DNA from: Nonomuraea turcica
GTDB taxonomy: Bacteria > Actinomycetota > Actinomycetes > Streptosporangiales > Streptosporangiaceae
NCBI RefSeq assembly: GCF_030718205.1
Contig: NZ_JAUZQF010000008.1
Location: forward strand, 248,001-312,000
Length of the DNA stretch: 64,000 bases
Direction: 5' to 3'
The notes under the pieces were generated by a model. It saw nothing but the letters and a program-made list of their open reading frames with translations, made no database searches and had not been told where the DNA came from. The position numbers and the translations under genes are program-made. Below are positions 27,353-35,993 of this stretch, one piece after another (position 1 is the first letter of the stretch; every line of letters begins with the position of its first letter).

Positions 27353-29715
27353 CAGGAGCTCCTTTCCGGCGTGCTGGGATCGACCGCACCCGGCGGGCCG
27401 TCCGGGCGGATGTCCTCAGGCGCCCACTCGCCTTTGCCGTACTCGCCGGGCGGGATCTGCACAGAGGGCATCTCCTGCGGCTGGATGTCGCGGTGGTTCT
27501 CGATCACTGTCGTCAGGGCTTCGAGGTGGGGTGGGGGGACGTCTATGGAGACCACGTCGCTGTCGTCGCTCGCCCACGCCTCGACCCCCGACCGGCTCTC
27601 GGCCTCGCCGCCTGCCTCGGCGACGGCCGCCACGTCGTACCCGCCCGCCGACATCGCACCATCGGCTTCGGCGCGCCGGTCACCGTAAGCGTCGGCCACC
27701 GCGCCACCGTGCACGCCATCCGGCGCACCGCTGTGAACGCCCTCCGGCCCACCGCTGTAGATGCCGTCCGGCGTGGCGCCGTGCACCCCATCCGGCCCAC
27801 CGCTGTAGATGCCGTCCGGCGTGGTGCCGTGAGCGCCGCTCGGCGTGGTGCCACCGGCATCGGGCCGCATGTCCGGTGTCGTGGTGCGGGGCTCATCGGC
27901 TGTCCCCGCGCCGGGGGCGTCGCCGGCGGCTCCCGGGTTCGCGCCGGCATCGCCAGCGGGTGGCGTGGGCGGGATCCGTACGCCGGTGTCGCTGTCCGAC
28001 GGGGTGTCGCCCGGCGTCGCGCCGGTGCCACCGGGCGTCGTCCCGGTGCCGCCCGGTGTGCCATCCGCATCCCCGGACCGTGTGCCCGTGGCCCCAGGCG
28101 TGGTGTCCTTGCCGTCGGGCGTGGTGCCCTTACCGTCGGGCGTGGTGCCCTTACCGTCGGGCGTGGTGCCCTTACCGTCGGGCGTGGTGCCCGTGCCATC
28201 CGGCGTGGTGCCCGCGGCGGAGTCGCAGGCATCGTCGGCTTGCGAGGCCGAGGAGGGATCATCGATCGGCGTGATGCCCACCGAACCGTACCCGTCCGCC
28301 GGATAGGCGCCCGTCGTGCCGCCGCCCGTGGCGGACGGACCGGAGCCGCCTGCGCCCGATGTGGCCGTCAGGCCGGTGCCGTCCGAGGCCGATGACGTCG
28401 GCGGGAGGGTCACCTGGTCGCCCATGGCCGTGGGCGGCCCGCCGTGGGCGATGGAGCCCGGGTCGCCGTCCGGGCGGATTTCGCGTTCGGCCCACTGGCC
28501 CTTGCCGTACTCACCCGCCGGAACCTCCACCCCCGGCATGTCCAGGGGTGGGATGTCGCGGTGGTTCTCGATCACCGTCTTCAGCGCGTCCAGGTTGGGC
28601 GGGGTGGCGTCGGCGGAGACGACGTCGCTGCCGTCGTTGGCCCAGGCGTTGACGTTCGAGGCGGCGGTGGCGTCGGCCGGCATCTTCGGCATTTCGGCCG
28701 GCTGGACCTTGTCGGTGTTCTCCAGCAGGTCTTCTATCTGCTCGGCCGTGGGCGGGTCGAGGGGTATCTGCAGGACCTTGACGCCGTCCACCACCACGAC
28801 CTGCGGCTTGGTGGCATCGGTGTCGTCGGGGTGGTCCTTGGCCGGGGTGTCCGCCGCGGCACCCGTGTCCGTCCCACCGCCGTCCGCCTCGGCCCCGCGC
28901 TCGCGCCGACTGTCCAGATCGTCATCCTTGGGCTGATCGGCGGGCTGTTCACCGATATTCCCGCCAGTCCCGGGATCCCCACCGGTGCCAACGTCCCCAC
29001 CAGTCCCAATGTCGTCGGTGCCAGTGTCGCCGCCAGTGCCGACGTCCCCACCGGTGCCCGCGTCCCCGCCAGTGCCTACGCCTCCGTCGCTCCTGGAGTC
29101 CGCGTCCACGCCGGTGTCCTTGCCCGTCCCCGTGTCCTTGCCGATCCCAGTGTCGTCGGCGTCGTCGCACGTCTTCCCGTCGGAGCCGGTCTCCCCGTCC
29201 GAGCCCGTCCTGCCGTCGGCATCGGTCTTGCCGTCCGAACCCGTCTTACCGTCGGCATCGGTCTTGCCGTCCGAACCCGTCTTACCGTCGGCGTCCGTCT
29301 TGCCGTCCGACCCGGTCCTGGGTTCCTCGCCCGTTTTGACGTCATCGTCCTTGGGGGTCACCTCGTCGGGCTTCTCACCGGCGCGCGGATTTTCGTACCT
29401 GTCCTGCTCCCCGCGCACGTCCTTGGGCTCGTCGTCGTCCGTGGCCCCGCCCCCGGACCGAGGTGCGTCCCCTGTCCCCCGCGGCTCGTCGACCCGTTTC
29501 TCCAGGACCTCGAGCCGCTTGTTCACATCCCTGACCATCTCCTCGGCCGCGTCGGCGATCTGGACGGGACGGTGCGTGGTCTGGGCGGACAACCCGGCCC
29601 GGTTCAACTCGAACCTGACCCGATCCTCGGCCGTACGCATCTGCGTGGCCGCGTGTTTCACCTCGGACAGCAGATCACGGACCAGCTTGGGATCCATGCC
29701 ATCGAACTTGCCCAT
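27352..29715 (-). CDS. Unknown repeat-rich protein with duplicated 70-residue module
   Basis: 787 residues. The first 70 residues are helical (RDLLSEVKHAATQMRTAEDR, then EEMVRDVNKRLEVLEKRV). Residues about 85-270 are Gly/Thr/Asp-rich low complexity. A module near 355-425 and another at the extreme C-terminus share AW-x-x-D-x-SDVVS, TVIENHRDI, PxGEYGKGxWA and IRPDGxPG; between them is more low complexity. Acidic overall, no signal peptide or membrane helix. The duplicated module looks folded and conserved while the linkers are not. Role unknown; by its helical N-terminus and coupling to a small helical protein it might be a type VII secretion-type substrate, a weak inference. Confidence 0.75.
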   Translation of the reverse strand: MGKFDGMDPKLVRDLLSEVKHAATQMRTAEDRVRFELNRAGLSAQTTHRPVQIADAAEEMVRDVNKRLEVLEKRVDEPRGTGDAPRSGGGATDDDEPKDVRGEQDRYENPRAGEKPDEVTPKDDDVKTGEEPRTGSDGKTDADGKTGSDGKTDADGKTGSDGKTDADGRTGSDGETGSDGKTCDDADDTGIGKDTGTGKDTGVDADSRSDGGVGTGGDAGTGGDVGTGGDTGTDDIGTGGDVGTGGDPGTGGNIGEQPADQPKDDDLDSRRERGAEADGGGTDTGAAADTPAKDHPDDTDATKPQVVVVDGVKVLQIPLDPPTAEQIEDLLENTDKVQPAEMPKMPADATAASNVNAWANDGSDVVSADATPPNLDALKTVIENHRDIPPLDMPGVEVPAGEYGKGQWAEREIRPDGDPGSIAHGGPPTAMGDQVTLPPTSSASDGTGLTATSGAGGSGPSATGGGTTGAYPADGYGSVGITPIDDPSSASQADDACDSAAGTTPDGTGTTPDGKGTTPDGKGTTPDGKGTTPDGKDTTPGATGTRSGDADGTPGGTGTTPGGTGATPGDTPSDSDTGVRIPPTPPAGDAGANPGAAGDAPGAGTADEPRTTTPDMRPDAGGTTPSGAHGTTPDGIYSGGPDGVHGATPDGIYSGGPEGVHSGAPDGVHGGAVADAYGDRRAEADGAMSAGGYDVAAVAEAGGEAESRSGVEAWASDDSDVVSIDVPPPHLEALTTVIENHRDIQPQEMPSVQIPPGEYGKGEWAPEDIRPDGPPGAVDPSTPERSS
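27375..27590 (-). repeat. C-terminal copy of the duplicated module
   Basis: Encodes the second copy of a roughly 70-residue module (VEAWAS ... IRPDGPPG) of the 787-residue protein. The other copy is at 28440-28655. Protein identity is clearly above half, while the flanking low-complexity sequence differs. Confidence 0.75.
28100..28215. repeat. 21-bp tandem repeats encoding GTTPDGK
   Basis: About five near-identical 21-bp units inside the 787-codon gene; three adjacent units are identical. In-frame, so copy-number change would alter linker length without breaking the frame. Confidence 0.85.
28440..28655 (-). repeat. Internal copy of the duplicated module
   Basis: First copy (VNAWAN ... IRPDGDPG) of the module repeated at 27375-27590. 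Both copies keep TVIENHRDI and GEYGKG exactly. Confidence 0.75.
29190..29325. repeat. 36-bp tandem repeats encoding GSDGKTDADGKT
   Basis: Three to four copies of a 36-bp unit, made of two related 18-bp halves, in the N-terminal linker of the 787-residue protein. Boundaries approximate. Confidence 0.75.
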
Positions 29716-29825
29716 GAACCACTCCCCGGACCAATAGCCGCTCCGGGCCTCACCGTAATCTTGGGAGGAGCGCGGCCGCAGCCGGGATAAGCAGACGGTA
29801 TACGTCGGCCTGCCGGGTCAACCGA

Positions 29826-30473
29826 TCAGTCGTCAGTGGCGACGTAGCCGATGATGCCGCGGAGCTTCTCCACCGGGATCGCGCCGCGACGCAACATCCT
29901 GGGCACGGCCGTGGTCAGGTCGAGGATGGTGGACGGCGTGTTGTCGGTGGTCTTGCCGCCGTCGAGGTAGACCGCGATCGACTCACCGAGCTGCTCCTCG
30001 GCCTCCTCAGCCGTCGTGGCGGCCGGGGCGCCGGAGCGGTTGGCGCTGGAGACCGCCATGGGCCCGGTCTCCTTGAGCAGCTCGAGCGCGACCGAGTCGA
30101 GCGGCATGCGCACGGCCACCGTGCCCTTGGTGTCCCCCAGGTCCCAGGAAAGGGCCCTGTTGGCCTTGCAGACGAGCGTGAGCGGCCCAGGCCAGAAGGC
30201 GTCTATCAGGTCCTGGCCGTAGGCTCCCATGTCGTCTATGAGCGCTGTGGCGGCTCTGACGGTGCCGACGAGAACGGGCGGCGGCATGTCACGGCCGCGC
30301 CCCTTCGCGTCCAGCAGCGCGGTCACCGCCGACGGCGTGAACGCGTCGGCGCCGATGCCGTAGACGGTGTCGGTCGGCAGCACCACGAGCTCGCCCCTGC
30401 GCACGGCAGCGGCGGCCTCCTGCAGGCCCTCGGCCCGCTGCTCGGGGTCTGAGCAGTCAAAACGTCTTCCCAC
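29826..30473 (-). CDS. L-threonylcarbamoyladenylate synthase (Sua5/YrdC)
   Basis: 215 residues, YrdC domain only, without the C-terminal Sua5 domain. Makes threonylcarbamoyl-AMP from Thr, bicarbonate and ATP for the t6A37 tRNA modification. LVVLPTDTVYGIGADA, AKGRGRDMPPPVLVG, FWPGPLTLV, VAVRMP and SSANRSG are the expected nucleotide- and threonine-binding loops. Starts 10 bp after the prmC stop, in the conserved prfA-prmC-tsaC order. Confidence 0.95.
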   Translation of the reverse strand: MGRRFDCSDPEQRAEGLQEAAAAVRRGELVVLPTDTVYGIGADAFTPSAVTALLDAKGRGRDMPPPVLVGTVRAATALIDDMGAYGQDLIDAFWPGPLTLVCKANRALSWDLGDTKGTVAVRMPLDSVALELLKETGPMAVSSANRSGAPAATTAEEAEEQLGESIAVYLDGGKTTDNTPSTILDLTTAVPRMLRRGAIPVEKLRGIIGYVATDD

Positions 30474-30483
30474 GGCAAGAATC

Positions 30484-31338
30484 CTATTCCTGGCCCAGCC
30501 TTGCGGTGACGAAACGATCTCTTCTCGTGAGGTCTTGGCGTAGCCGCACGTCGCGCCAGCCGTTGTCCTCGGGGAAAGTCAGATAGACGGCCCTGCCCTG
30601 CTCGTCGGCGTGCTCGACGGCGACCCAGCCACCGGGTCGCAGCAGGCGGCGGGCGGTGCGCTCGACCGCGCGCACCTCGCCGAGCCCGTCGTCGCCGGAG
30701 CCGTAGAGCGCCCGCGTGGGGTCGTAGTCGCGCACCTCGGGGTCGCGCGGGATCCCGCCGGGCGGGATGTAGGGCGGGTTGGAGATCACCAGGTCCACCT
30801 TGCCGTTGAGCTCGGGTAGCGCCTCGGCGAGATCCTCGGGGTGCAAGTGCGTACGGCCCTGGCCGTGCTCGGAGATGTTGCGCTTGGCCCACGTGTACGC
30901 CGCGGGGTCGACCTCCACGGCGTGGACCTCGGCCAGCGCCACCTCCTGGGCGATCGAGAGCGCGATGGCGCCGGACCCGGTGCCGAGGTCGACCACGAGC
31001 GGAGCGGTCACGTCCATCTCGCGCAGCGTCTCGATCGCCCAGCCGGCCATCACCTCGGTCTCCGGCCGCGGCACGAACACGCCCGGCCCGACCGAGAGCT
31101 CCAGGTAGCGGAAGTAGGCGTGCCCGGTGATGTGCTGCAGCGGCTCCCGGGCCGCGCGCCTGGCCACGCCCTCCCAGAACAACGCGTCGAAGTCGCCGTC
31201 CTTGACCGTGTGGAGCTCGCTCCTGCGCACGCCGTGGACGAAGGCCGCGATCTCCTCCGCGTCGGTGCGCGGTGAGGGCACGCCAGCCTCGGCCAGCCGC
31301 GCGGTGGCGAGGGCGATCTCGTCCAGCAGAAATGTCAT
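30484..31338 (-). CDS. prmC: Release factor glutamine methyltransferase
   Basis: 284 residues from ATG 31338, overlapping the prfA stop as ATGA. Methylates the GGQ glutamine of release factors using SAM. The N-terminal helical domain is followed by the SAM loop VVDLGTGSGAIALSIA, acidic VEVDPAA, and the catalytic NPPYIPPG. Directly after prfA, its substrate's gene. The frame continues open upstream but that is antisense-like extension over prfA. Confidence 0.95.
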   Translation of the reverse strand: MTFLLDEIALATARLAEAGVPSPRTDAEEIAAFVHGVRRSELHTVKDGDFDALFWEGVARRAAREPLQHITGHAYFRYLELSVGPGVFVPRPETEVMAGWAIETLREMDVTAPLVVDLGTGSGAIALSIAQEVALAEVHAVEVDPAAYTWAKRNISEHGQGRTHLHPEDLAEALPELNGKVDLVISNPPYIPPGGIPRDPEVRDYDPTRALYGSGDDGLGEVRAVERTARRLLRPGGWVAVEHADEQGRAVYLTFPEDNGWRDVRLRQDLTRRDRFVTARLGQE

Positions 31339-32387
31339 GAGTGTTGTGCGAGCTTCTCCGCCATCTCGGCGTCGATGAGGGCCTGCGTCACGGCGTTGAG
31401 CTCGCCGTCGAGAACCTGGTCGAGGTTGTACGCCTTGAAGCCGACACGATGGTCGGAAATGCGGTTTTCCGGAAAGTTGTAGGTGCGGACGCGCTCCGAT
31501 CTGTCGACCGTGCGCACCTGGGACTTGCGCTCCGCCTGCGCGGCGGCGTCGGCCTCCTCCTGCGCCATGACCAGCAGCCGGGCCCGCAGGATGCGCAGCG
31601 CCGACTCCTTGTTCTGCAGCTGGCTCTTCTCGTTCTGGCAGGAGACGACCACGCCGGTGGGCAGGTGGGTGATGCGGACCGCGGAGTCGGTGGTGTTGAC
31701 GCTCTGGCCGCCGGGGCCGCTGGAGCGGTAGACGTCGATGCGCAGGTCGTTGGGGTCGATCTGGACGTCGACGTCCTCCGCCTCCGGGTAGACGAGCACG
31801 CCCGCGGCGCTGGTGTGGATGCGGCCCTGTGACTCGGTGACCGGCACCCGCTGCACGCGGTGCACGCCGCCTTCGAACTTGAGCCTGGACCACACGCCTT
31901 CGTCGCCCTTGGCCTTGATGCCGACCGTGACGTCCTTGTATCCGCCCAGGTCGGACGGCTGGGAGTCGATGACCTCGGTCTTCCAGCCGAGACGCTCGGC
32001 GTAGCGCAGATACATCCGCAGCAGGTCACCCGCGAACAGCGCGGACTCCTCGCCGCCCTCGCCCGCCTTGATCTCCATGATGATGTCCTTGTCATCGTTG
32101 GGATCACGCGGGATGAGCAGGTGCTTGAGCCGCTCCTCCAGCTGAGGAACGCGCCCTTCGAGCTCGGCGGCCTCCGCCGCGAACGACTCGTCCTCGCCGG
32201 CCAGCTCCTTGGCTGCGGTCAGGTCCTCGCGGACGGACTCCAGCTCGCGGTAGGTGCCGACGATCGGCGTGAGCTGGGAGTAGCGCCTGCCGAGGGTGCG
32301 GGCCTTGCTCTGGTCAGCGTGCACGGCGGGGTCGGCGAGCTGCAGCTCCAGCTCGGAATACTCCTTGAGCAACTCGTCGAGGTTCAC
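31335..32387 (-). CDS. prfA: Peptide chain release factor 1
   Basis: 350 residues. Reads UAA/UAG and triggers peptide release. SSGPGGQSVNTTDS holds the GGQ motif, and RVPVTESQGRIHTSA holds the PxT stop-codon-reading tripeptide of RF1 as PVT. Full length, no internal frameshift (unlike RF2). Lies between rpmE and prmC; a hairpin separates it from rpmE. Confidence 0.97.
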   Translation of the reverse strand: MNLDELLKEYSELELQLADPAVHADQSKARTLGRRYSQLTPIVGTYRELESVREDLTAAKELAGEDESFAAEAAELEGRVPQLEERLKHLLIPRDPNDDKDIIMEIKAGEGGEESALFAGDLLRMYLRYAERLGWKTEVIDSQPSDLGGYKDVTVGIKAKGDEGVWSRLKFEGGVHRVQRVPVTESQGRIHTSAAGVLVYPEAEDVDVQIDPNDLRIDVYRSSGPGGQSVNTTDSAVRITHLPTGVVVSCQNEKSQLQNKESALRILRARLLVMAQEEADAAAQAERKSQVRTVDRSERVRTYNFPENRISDHRVGFKAYNLDQVLDGELNAVTQALIDAEMAEKLAQHS

Positions 32388-32425
32388 CGTGCGTCCTTCA
32401 GTCGTTTCGGGTTCTTCACCAACAA

Positions 32426-32462
32426 CGCCGACCCGGCGCTCGCTCGAGCGTCCGGGCCGGCG
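32426..32462 (-). terminator. GC-rich hairpin between rpmE and prfA
   Basis: CGCCG and CGGCG ends, then CCCGG/CCGGG and CGCTC/GAGCG pairing inward with single mismatches. It fills the rpmE-prfA gap. There is only a short TTGTTGG after it, so it may be a partial terminator or 3' stabiliser of the rpmE mRNA. Confidence 0.5.
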
Positions 32463-32471
32463 TGAGTGAAG

Positions 32472-32690
32472 CTACTTGCCCGTGGCCTTCTTGCCGAAGC
32501 GCTTCTCGAAGCGCGCCACCCGGCCGCCGGTGTCGAGGATCTTCTGCTTGCCGGTGTAGAACGGGTGGCAGGCAGAGCACACGTCGGCGTGGATCACGCC
32601 GTTCTTGGCGGTGCTGCGCGTGGTGAACGTGTTGCCGCAGGAACAGGTCACCTGCGTCACGTTGTAGTCAGGGTGGATGTCGGGCTTCAT
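32472..32690 (-). CDS. rpmE: 50S ribosomal protein L31 (zinc-binding form)
   Basis: 72 residues from ATG 32690 with GAAAGGACAG upstream. MKPDIHPDY start, CSCGNTF and CSACHPFYTG supply the zinc cysteines, marking the C+ type; actinobacteria often replace it under zinc starvation by a C- copy elsewhere. Ends in a basic FGKKATGK tail. Confidence 0.97.
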   Translation of the reverse strand: MKPDIHPDYNVTQVTCSCGNTFTTRSTAKNGVIHADVCSACHPFYTGKQKILDTGGRVARFEKRFGKKATGK

Positions 32691-32889
32691 CGCTGTCCTT
32701 TCGGGGCGCGGCCGCCGGGTCGCCTTCATGCATGGCGGGAACCGGAACCGCAAAACGGTCAGCTACCAGTGTGCCAGATCGTCGAACCATCCCAGGCCAT
32801 CGGACATTCCCCGCGATCTACGCAGCAGAGGTCCGAATGTCACATTAGGCTCCCTGCCACCATCCCTCACTTTGGTAAGGATCCCAGGC

Positions 32890-33912
32890 ATGAAGAGAAG
32901 GGTGCGATCGCTGCTCGCGATCGCCATGGGGGCCGCCGTTCTCCTCGCGGGCACCGGTGTGAGCGCCGCCGCCACGATGGCCGACGACTTCACGGGGGAC
33001 GCCTCCGCCAGCGCGTCCATCCCGCTCCAGAACGACGTCGAAGGCGTCGTGACGCTCACGCTCAAGGAGCCGTCCAAGGTCTCCGGCGTCACCGGCTCCA
33101 TCGAACCGCCGGGCAAGGCGGCGAAAACGGTGACGTTCGACTTCAGGACGGGCGACACCGCGGCGACGCAGAAGCTCACCGGCAAGTGGCCGATCAGCAA
33201 GGACGACCCGGCCGGCGAGTGGAAACTGAGCGTCGTCGTCACCCGCGACACCGGCGCCAATACCACGCCGTTCGTGGTCAAGGTCTCCGGCAAGCAGGGG
33301 ATCACCGGCGCGAAGGTCAGCCCGAACCCCGTCCAGCTCGTCAAGGGCAAGGACGTCCAGGTCTCGGTGGAGGCGTCGGTAAAGGACGCGACCACGGTGT
33401 CGGCCAAGCTCGTCAGCGACGCGGGCGGCGAGTTCTACGACCTGGGCGACCTGGCCAAGGAGGCGGACGGCCGCTACCGCGGGAGCACGTACTTCGCCGA
33501 CGACAGCACCCCCGGCGACTGGACCCTCGAGGTGTACGCGCACAAGGGCGGCGAGACGCTCAAGGGCGTGGCGGCGTTCACGGTCGTGGCGCCCGAGGGC
33601 GGCGCGTCCAAGAAGGCCAAGTCGCGGGTCACGATCGCCGCGCCGAACAAGGTGACCAAGGGCAAGACGTTCAAGGTGTACGGCAAGGTCTACCGCGGCA
33701 CGAAGGCGTACAAGGGCAAGATCGTGGAGGTGTACTTCAAGGCCAAGGGCACCAAGACGTACAAGCTCATGGGCTTCGCCAAGGCCACCTCGACCGGCAA
33801 GTACGCCAAGACGTACACGGCCAAGAAGGACGGCTACTTCCGGGTCAGGGTGCCCGGCACGAAGACGACGCGGAGCTCGCTGTCGCCCCAGGAGTTCGTG
33901 GACGTCAGGTAA
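32890..33912 (+). CDS. Secreted Ig-like/calcium-independent beta-sandwich protein, function unknown
   Basis: 340 residues from ATG 32890 (AAGGA upstream). Signal peptide of about 27 residues (LLAIAMGAAVLLAGTGVSA). The mature part reads as three beta-rich domains: about 30-125 (GEWKLSVVVTRD), 125-225 (TGAKVSPNPVQLVKGKDVQV, DWTLEVYAHKGGE) and 240-335 (FKVYGKVYRGTKAYKGKIVEVYF), the last rich in Lys and Tyr. These resemble bacterial Ig-like or big-domain folds found in surface proteins, without a named family. Divergent from rpmE and stop-to-stop with the response regulator gene. Confidence 0.8.
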   Translation: MKRRVRSLLAIAMGAAVLLAGTGVSAAATMADDFTGDASASASIPLQNDVEGVVTLTLKEPSKVSGVTGSIEPPGKAAKTVTFDFRTGDTAATQKLTGKWPISKDDPAGEWKLSVVVTRDTGANTTPFVVKVSGKQGITGAKVSPNPVQLVKGKDVQVSVEASVKDATTVSAKLVSDAGGEFYDLGDLAKEADGRYRGSTYFADDSTPGDWTLEVYAHKGGETLKGVAAFTVVAPEGGASKKAKSRVTIAAPNKVTKGKTFKVYGKVYRGTKAYKGKIVEVYFKAKGTKTYKLMGFAKATSTGKYAKTYTAKKDGYFRVRVPGTKTTRSSLSPQEFVDVR

Positions 33913-34548
33913 CTAGCGGCCGAGATAGGTCAGCACGGCCAGCACACGCCGATGGTCCTCGGGCGCCGGCCCGAGGGCCAGCTTGGCGAAGATGCCGGAA
34001 ATATGCTTCTCGACCGCCCCTTCGGTGACGACGAGGCGGGCGGCGATGGCGGTGTTCGAGCGGCCCTCGGCCATCAGCGCGAGGACCTCGCGCTCGCGGG
34101 GGGAGAGCGTGTCGAGCGGGGCGCCGCGGCGCTGGCGGCTGAGCAGCTGCACGACCACCTCGGGGTCGATGACCGTGCCGCCCGCCGCCACCTGCCGCAC
34201 CGCCTCCAGGAACTCGGCCACGTCGGCCACCCGCTCCTTCAGCAGGTAGCCGACGGCCTTGCCGATGAGGTCGCCCGCGTAGCGCTCCTCGACGTACTGC
34301 GACAGGACCAGGATGGGGAAGTCCGGGCGGGCCTGGCGGACCCGCAGCGCCGCCCGCAGGCCCTCGTCGGTGTGCGTGGGCGGCATGCGCACGTCGACGA
34401 TCGCCAGGTCGGGGTCGTGCTCCAGCACCGCCGCCTCCAGCGCGGGCCCGTCGGAGACGCTCGCCACGGTCTCGATGCCGCCGTCGGCGAGCAACCGGGC
34501 CAGCCCTTCCCGCAGCAGTACGGAATCCTCGGCGATGACCACACGCAT
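33913..34548 (-). CDS. LuxR/NarL-type response regulator
   Basis: 211 residues from ATG 34548. Receiver domain with the acidic pair in VVIAEDS, phospho-Asp52 in AIVDVRMPP, and the late Lys in GYLLKERV. C-terminal LuxR helix-turn-helix LSPREREVLALMAEGRSNTAIA with VEKHISGIF. Ten bases follow the kinase stop; forms a two-component system with it. Targets unknown. Confidence 0.93.
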   Translation of the reverse strand: MRVVIAEDSVLLREGLARLLADGGIETVASVSDGPALEAAVLEHDPDLAIVDVRMPPTHTDEGLRAALRVRQARPDFPILVLSQYVEERYAGDLIGKAVGYLLKERVADVAEFLEAVRQVAAGGTVIDPEVVVQLLSRQRRGAPLDTLSPREREVLALMAEGRSNTAIAARLVVTEGAVEKHISGIFAKLALGPAPEDHRRVLAVLTYLGR

Positions 34549-34558
34549 GGCCACATGA

Positions 34559-35821
34559 CTACCACTCGCAGGGCAGCTCCGCACGCACGATCGTGGGCCC
34601 GCCGATGGGGCTGTGCACCACGAGCACGCCGTCGATGGTGGCCGCCCGGTCGGCCAGTCCCGACAGCCCGCCGCCGGGGGTGACGACGGCGCCGCCGACC
34701 CCGTTGTCCCACACGTCGACGATCACGCCGCGACGGTCCCTGAACACCGACACCGACGCCTCCGTCGCGGCCGCGTGCTTGGCCATGTTGGCCAGTGACT
34801 CCGCGACGATGAAGTAGGCGATGCTCTCCACCGCGGCCGGCGGCCGCTCCTCCAGCTCGACCGACACGTCCACGCGAATGGGCGCTCGCGCGGCCAGCCC
34901 GGACAGGGCCGCGTCCAGCCCGCGGTCGCTCAGGATGGCCGGATGGATGCCCCTGGCCAGGTTGCGCAGCTCGGCGATGGCGGCCTTGGTGCCCGCGTGC
35001 GCCTGCGCGATGAGCATCCTGGCCTCCTCGGGCTCGGCGTCGAACTTGGCCTGTGCCCGTCCCAGGTCCACCGCGACGGACAGCAGCCGCTGCTGCGCGC
35101 CGTCGTGCAGATCGCGCTCGATCCTGCGCCGCTCCGTCTCGGCCGCGTCGATGCCCCGGGCACGGCTGGCCCGCAGCCGCTCCTCCTCGCTGCCGCCGAG
35201 CAGCACCACGGCGAGGGTCCCGTGCAGCCAGGCCATCCCCCGCACGAGGTACGCGGTCAGCACGAGCAGCACGACGCCGAAGAACGTGGCCACCCAGGCG
35301 GCCGTCCATTCCTCGATGAAGTATTCGCCCTCCCCCATCGCCTCATCGATCGCCAGGATGAAGGGCGCGAGCAGCAAACCGCCCGTGGCGATCCACAACG
35401 CTGCCGACGCCACCGCCTCCACCAGCCCGAGCGGCAGCAGCATCAGCAGATAGCCCAGGTCCTTCCAGGTCGCCGGATCCGTCACCAGCCAGCGGATGTG
35501 CGCGCCCAGCCCCCGCTCGGGACGGCTCCGGTACGGGTCCGGAATCCTGACCCCCAGCGCCGCCCCCAGTATCCTGCGCTCCAGCATCGCCCCGCCGCGC
35601 CACATCAGCATGGTCGCCATCGTGAGGGGCACGCCGACCCAGAGGACCGTGAGCGAGAGCGAGGTCGGCACCGCCAGCGATAACACGATGAACCAGCCGA
35701 GCCCGAACGCCACGCTGACCAGCAAGTACGGTGCCGCACGCCACGTCATCGGATCGACCAGGACCCCCAGCGGGCCTTTCGGCCCGAACGGCACGCGGTC
35801 TTTCAACGCCACCGATCGCAT
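34559..35821 (-). CDS. Sensor histidine kinase with multi-pass sensor domain
   Basis: 420 residues. About four to six membrane segments in residues 30-205 form the Streptomyces-type 'sensor' domain. The HisKA_3 box RRRIERDLHDGAQQRL gives the phospho-His at 239. ATPase domain: ESLANMAKHA N-box and GGGLSGLADRAATIDG G-box. Pairs with the adjacent response regulator. Sits between rpmE and rho, where Streptomyces has no such pair in the order I recall. Confidence 0.92.
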   Translation of the reverse strand: MRSVALKDRVPFGPKGPLGVLVDPMTWRAAPYLLVSVAFGLGWFIVLSLAVPTSLSLTVLWVGVPLTMATMLMWRGGAMLERRILGAALGVRIPDPYRSRPERGLGAHIRWLVTDPATWKDLGYLLMLLPLGLVEAVASAALWIATGGLLLAPFILAIDEAMGEGEYFIEEWTAAWVATFFGVVLLVLTAYLVRGMAWLHGTLAVVLLGGSEEERLRASRARGIDAAETERRRIERDLHDGAQQRLLSVAVDLGRAQAKFDAEPEEARMLIAQAHAGTKAAIAELRNLARGIHPAILSDRGLDAALSGLAARAPIRVDVSVELEERPPAAVESIAYFIVAESLANMAKHAAATEASVSVFRDRRGVIVDVWDNGVGGAVVTPGGGLSGLADRAATIDGVLVVHSPIGGPTIVRAELPCEW

Positions 35822-35938
35822 GCCCCAAGCCTGCCCGCCGGAGCGGCGCGCGTGAATGTGGCTGCCGTCCGGCCCGAGGTAGGGCTACCCCCACCATCGC
35901 CACACCAGCGCCCCATACCCGTCCGCCCGCTCCGTATC

Positions 35939-35984
35939 AAGGAAAAAGGGGCGGCAGGGAGAACCCCTGCCGCCCCTTTTCCTA
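35939..35984 (-). terminator. Rho-independent terminator after rho
   Basis: Stem GGGGCGGCAGGG / CCCTGCCGCCCC with A/T flanks giving AAAA before and TTTTT after the stem on the minus strand. Lies 10 bases past the rho stop. Because the A/T flanks are symmetric it could also act on plus-strand transcripts. Confidence 0.85.
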
Positions 35985-35993
35985 CAGGAGCCG

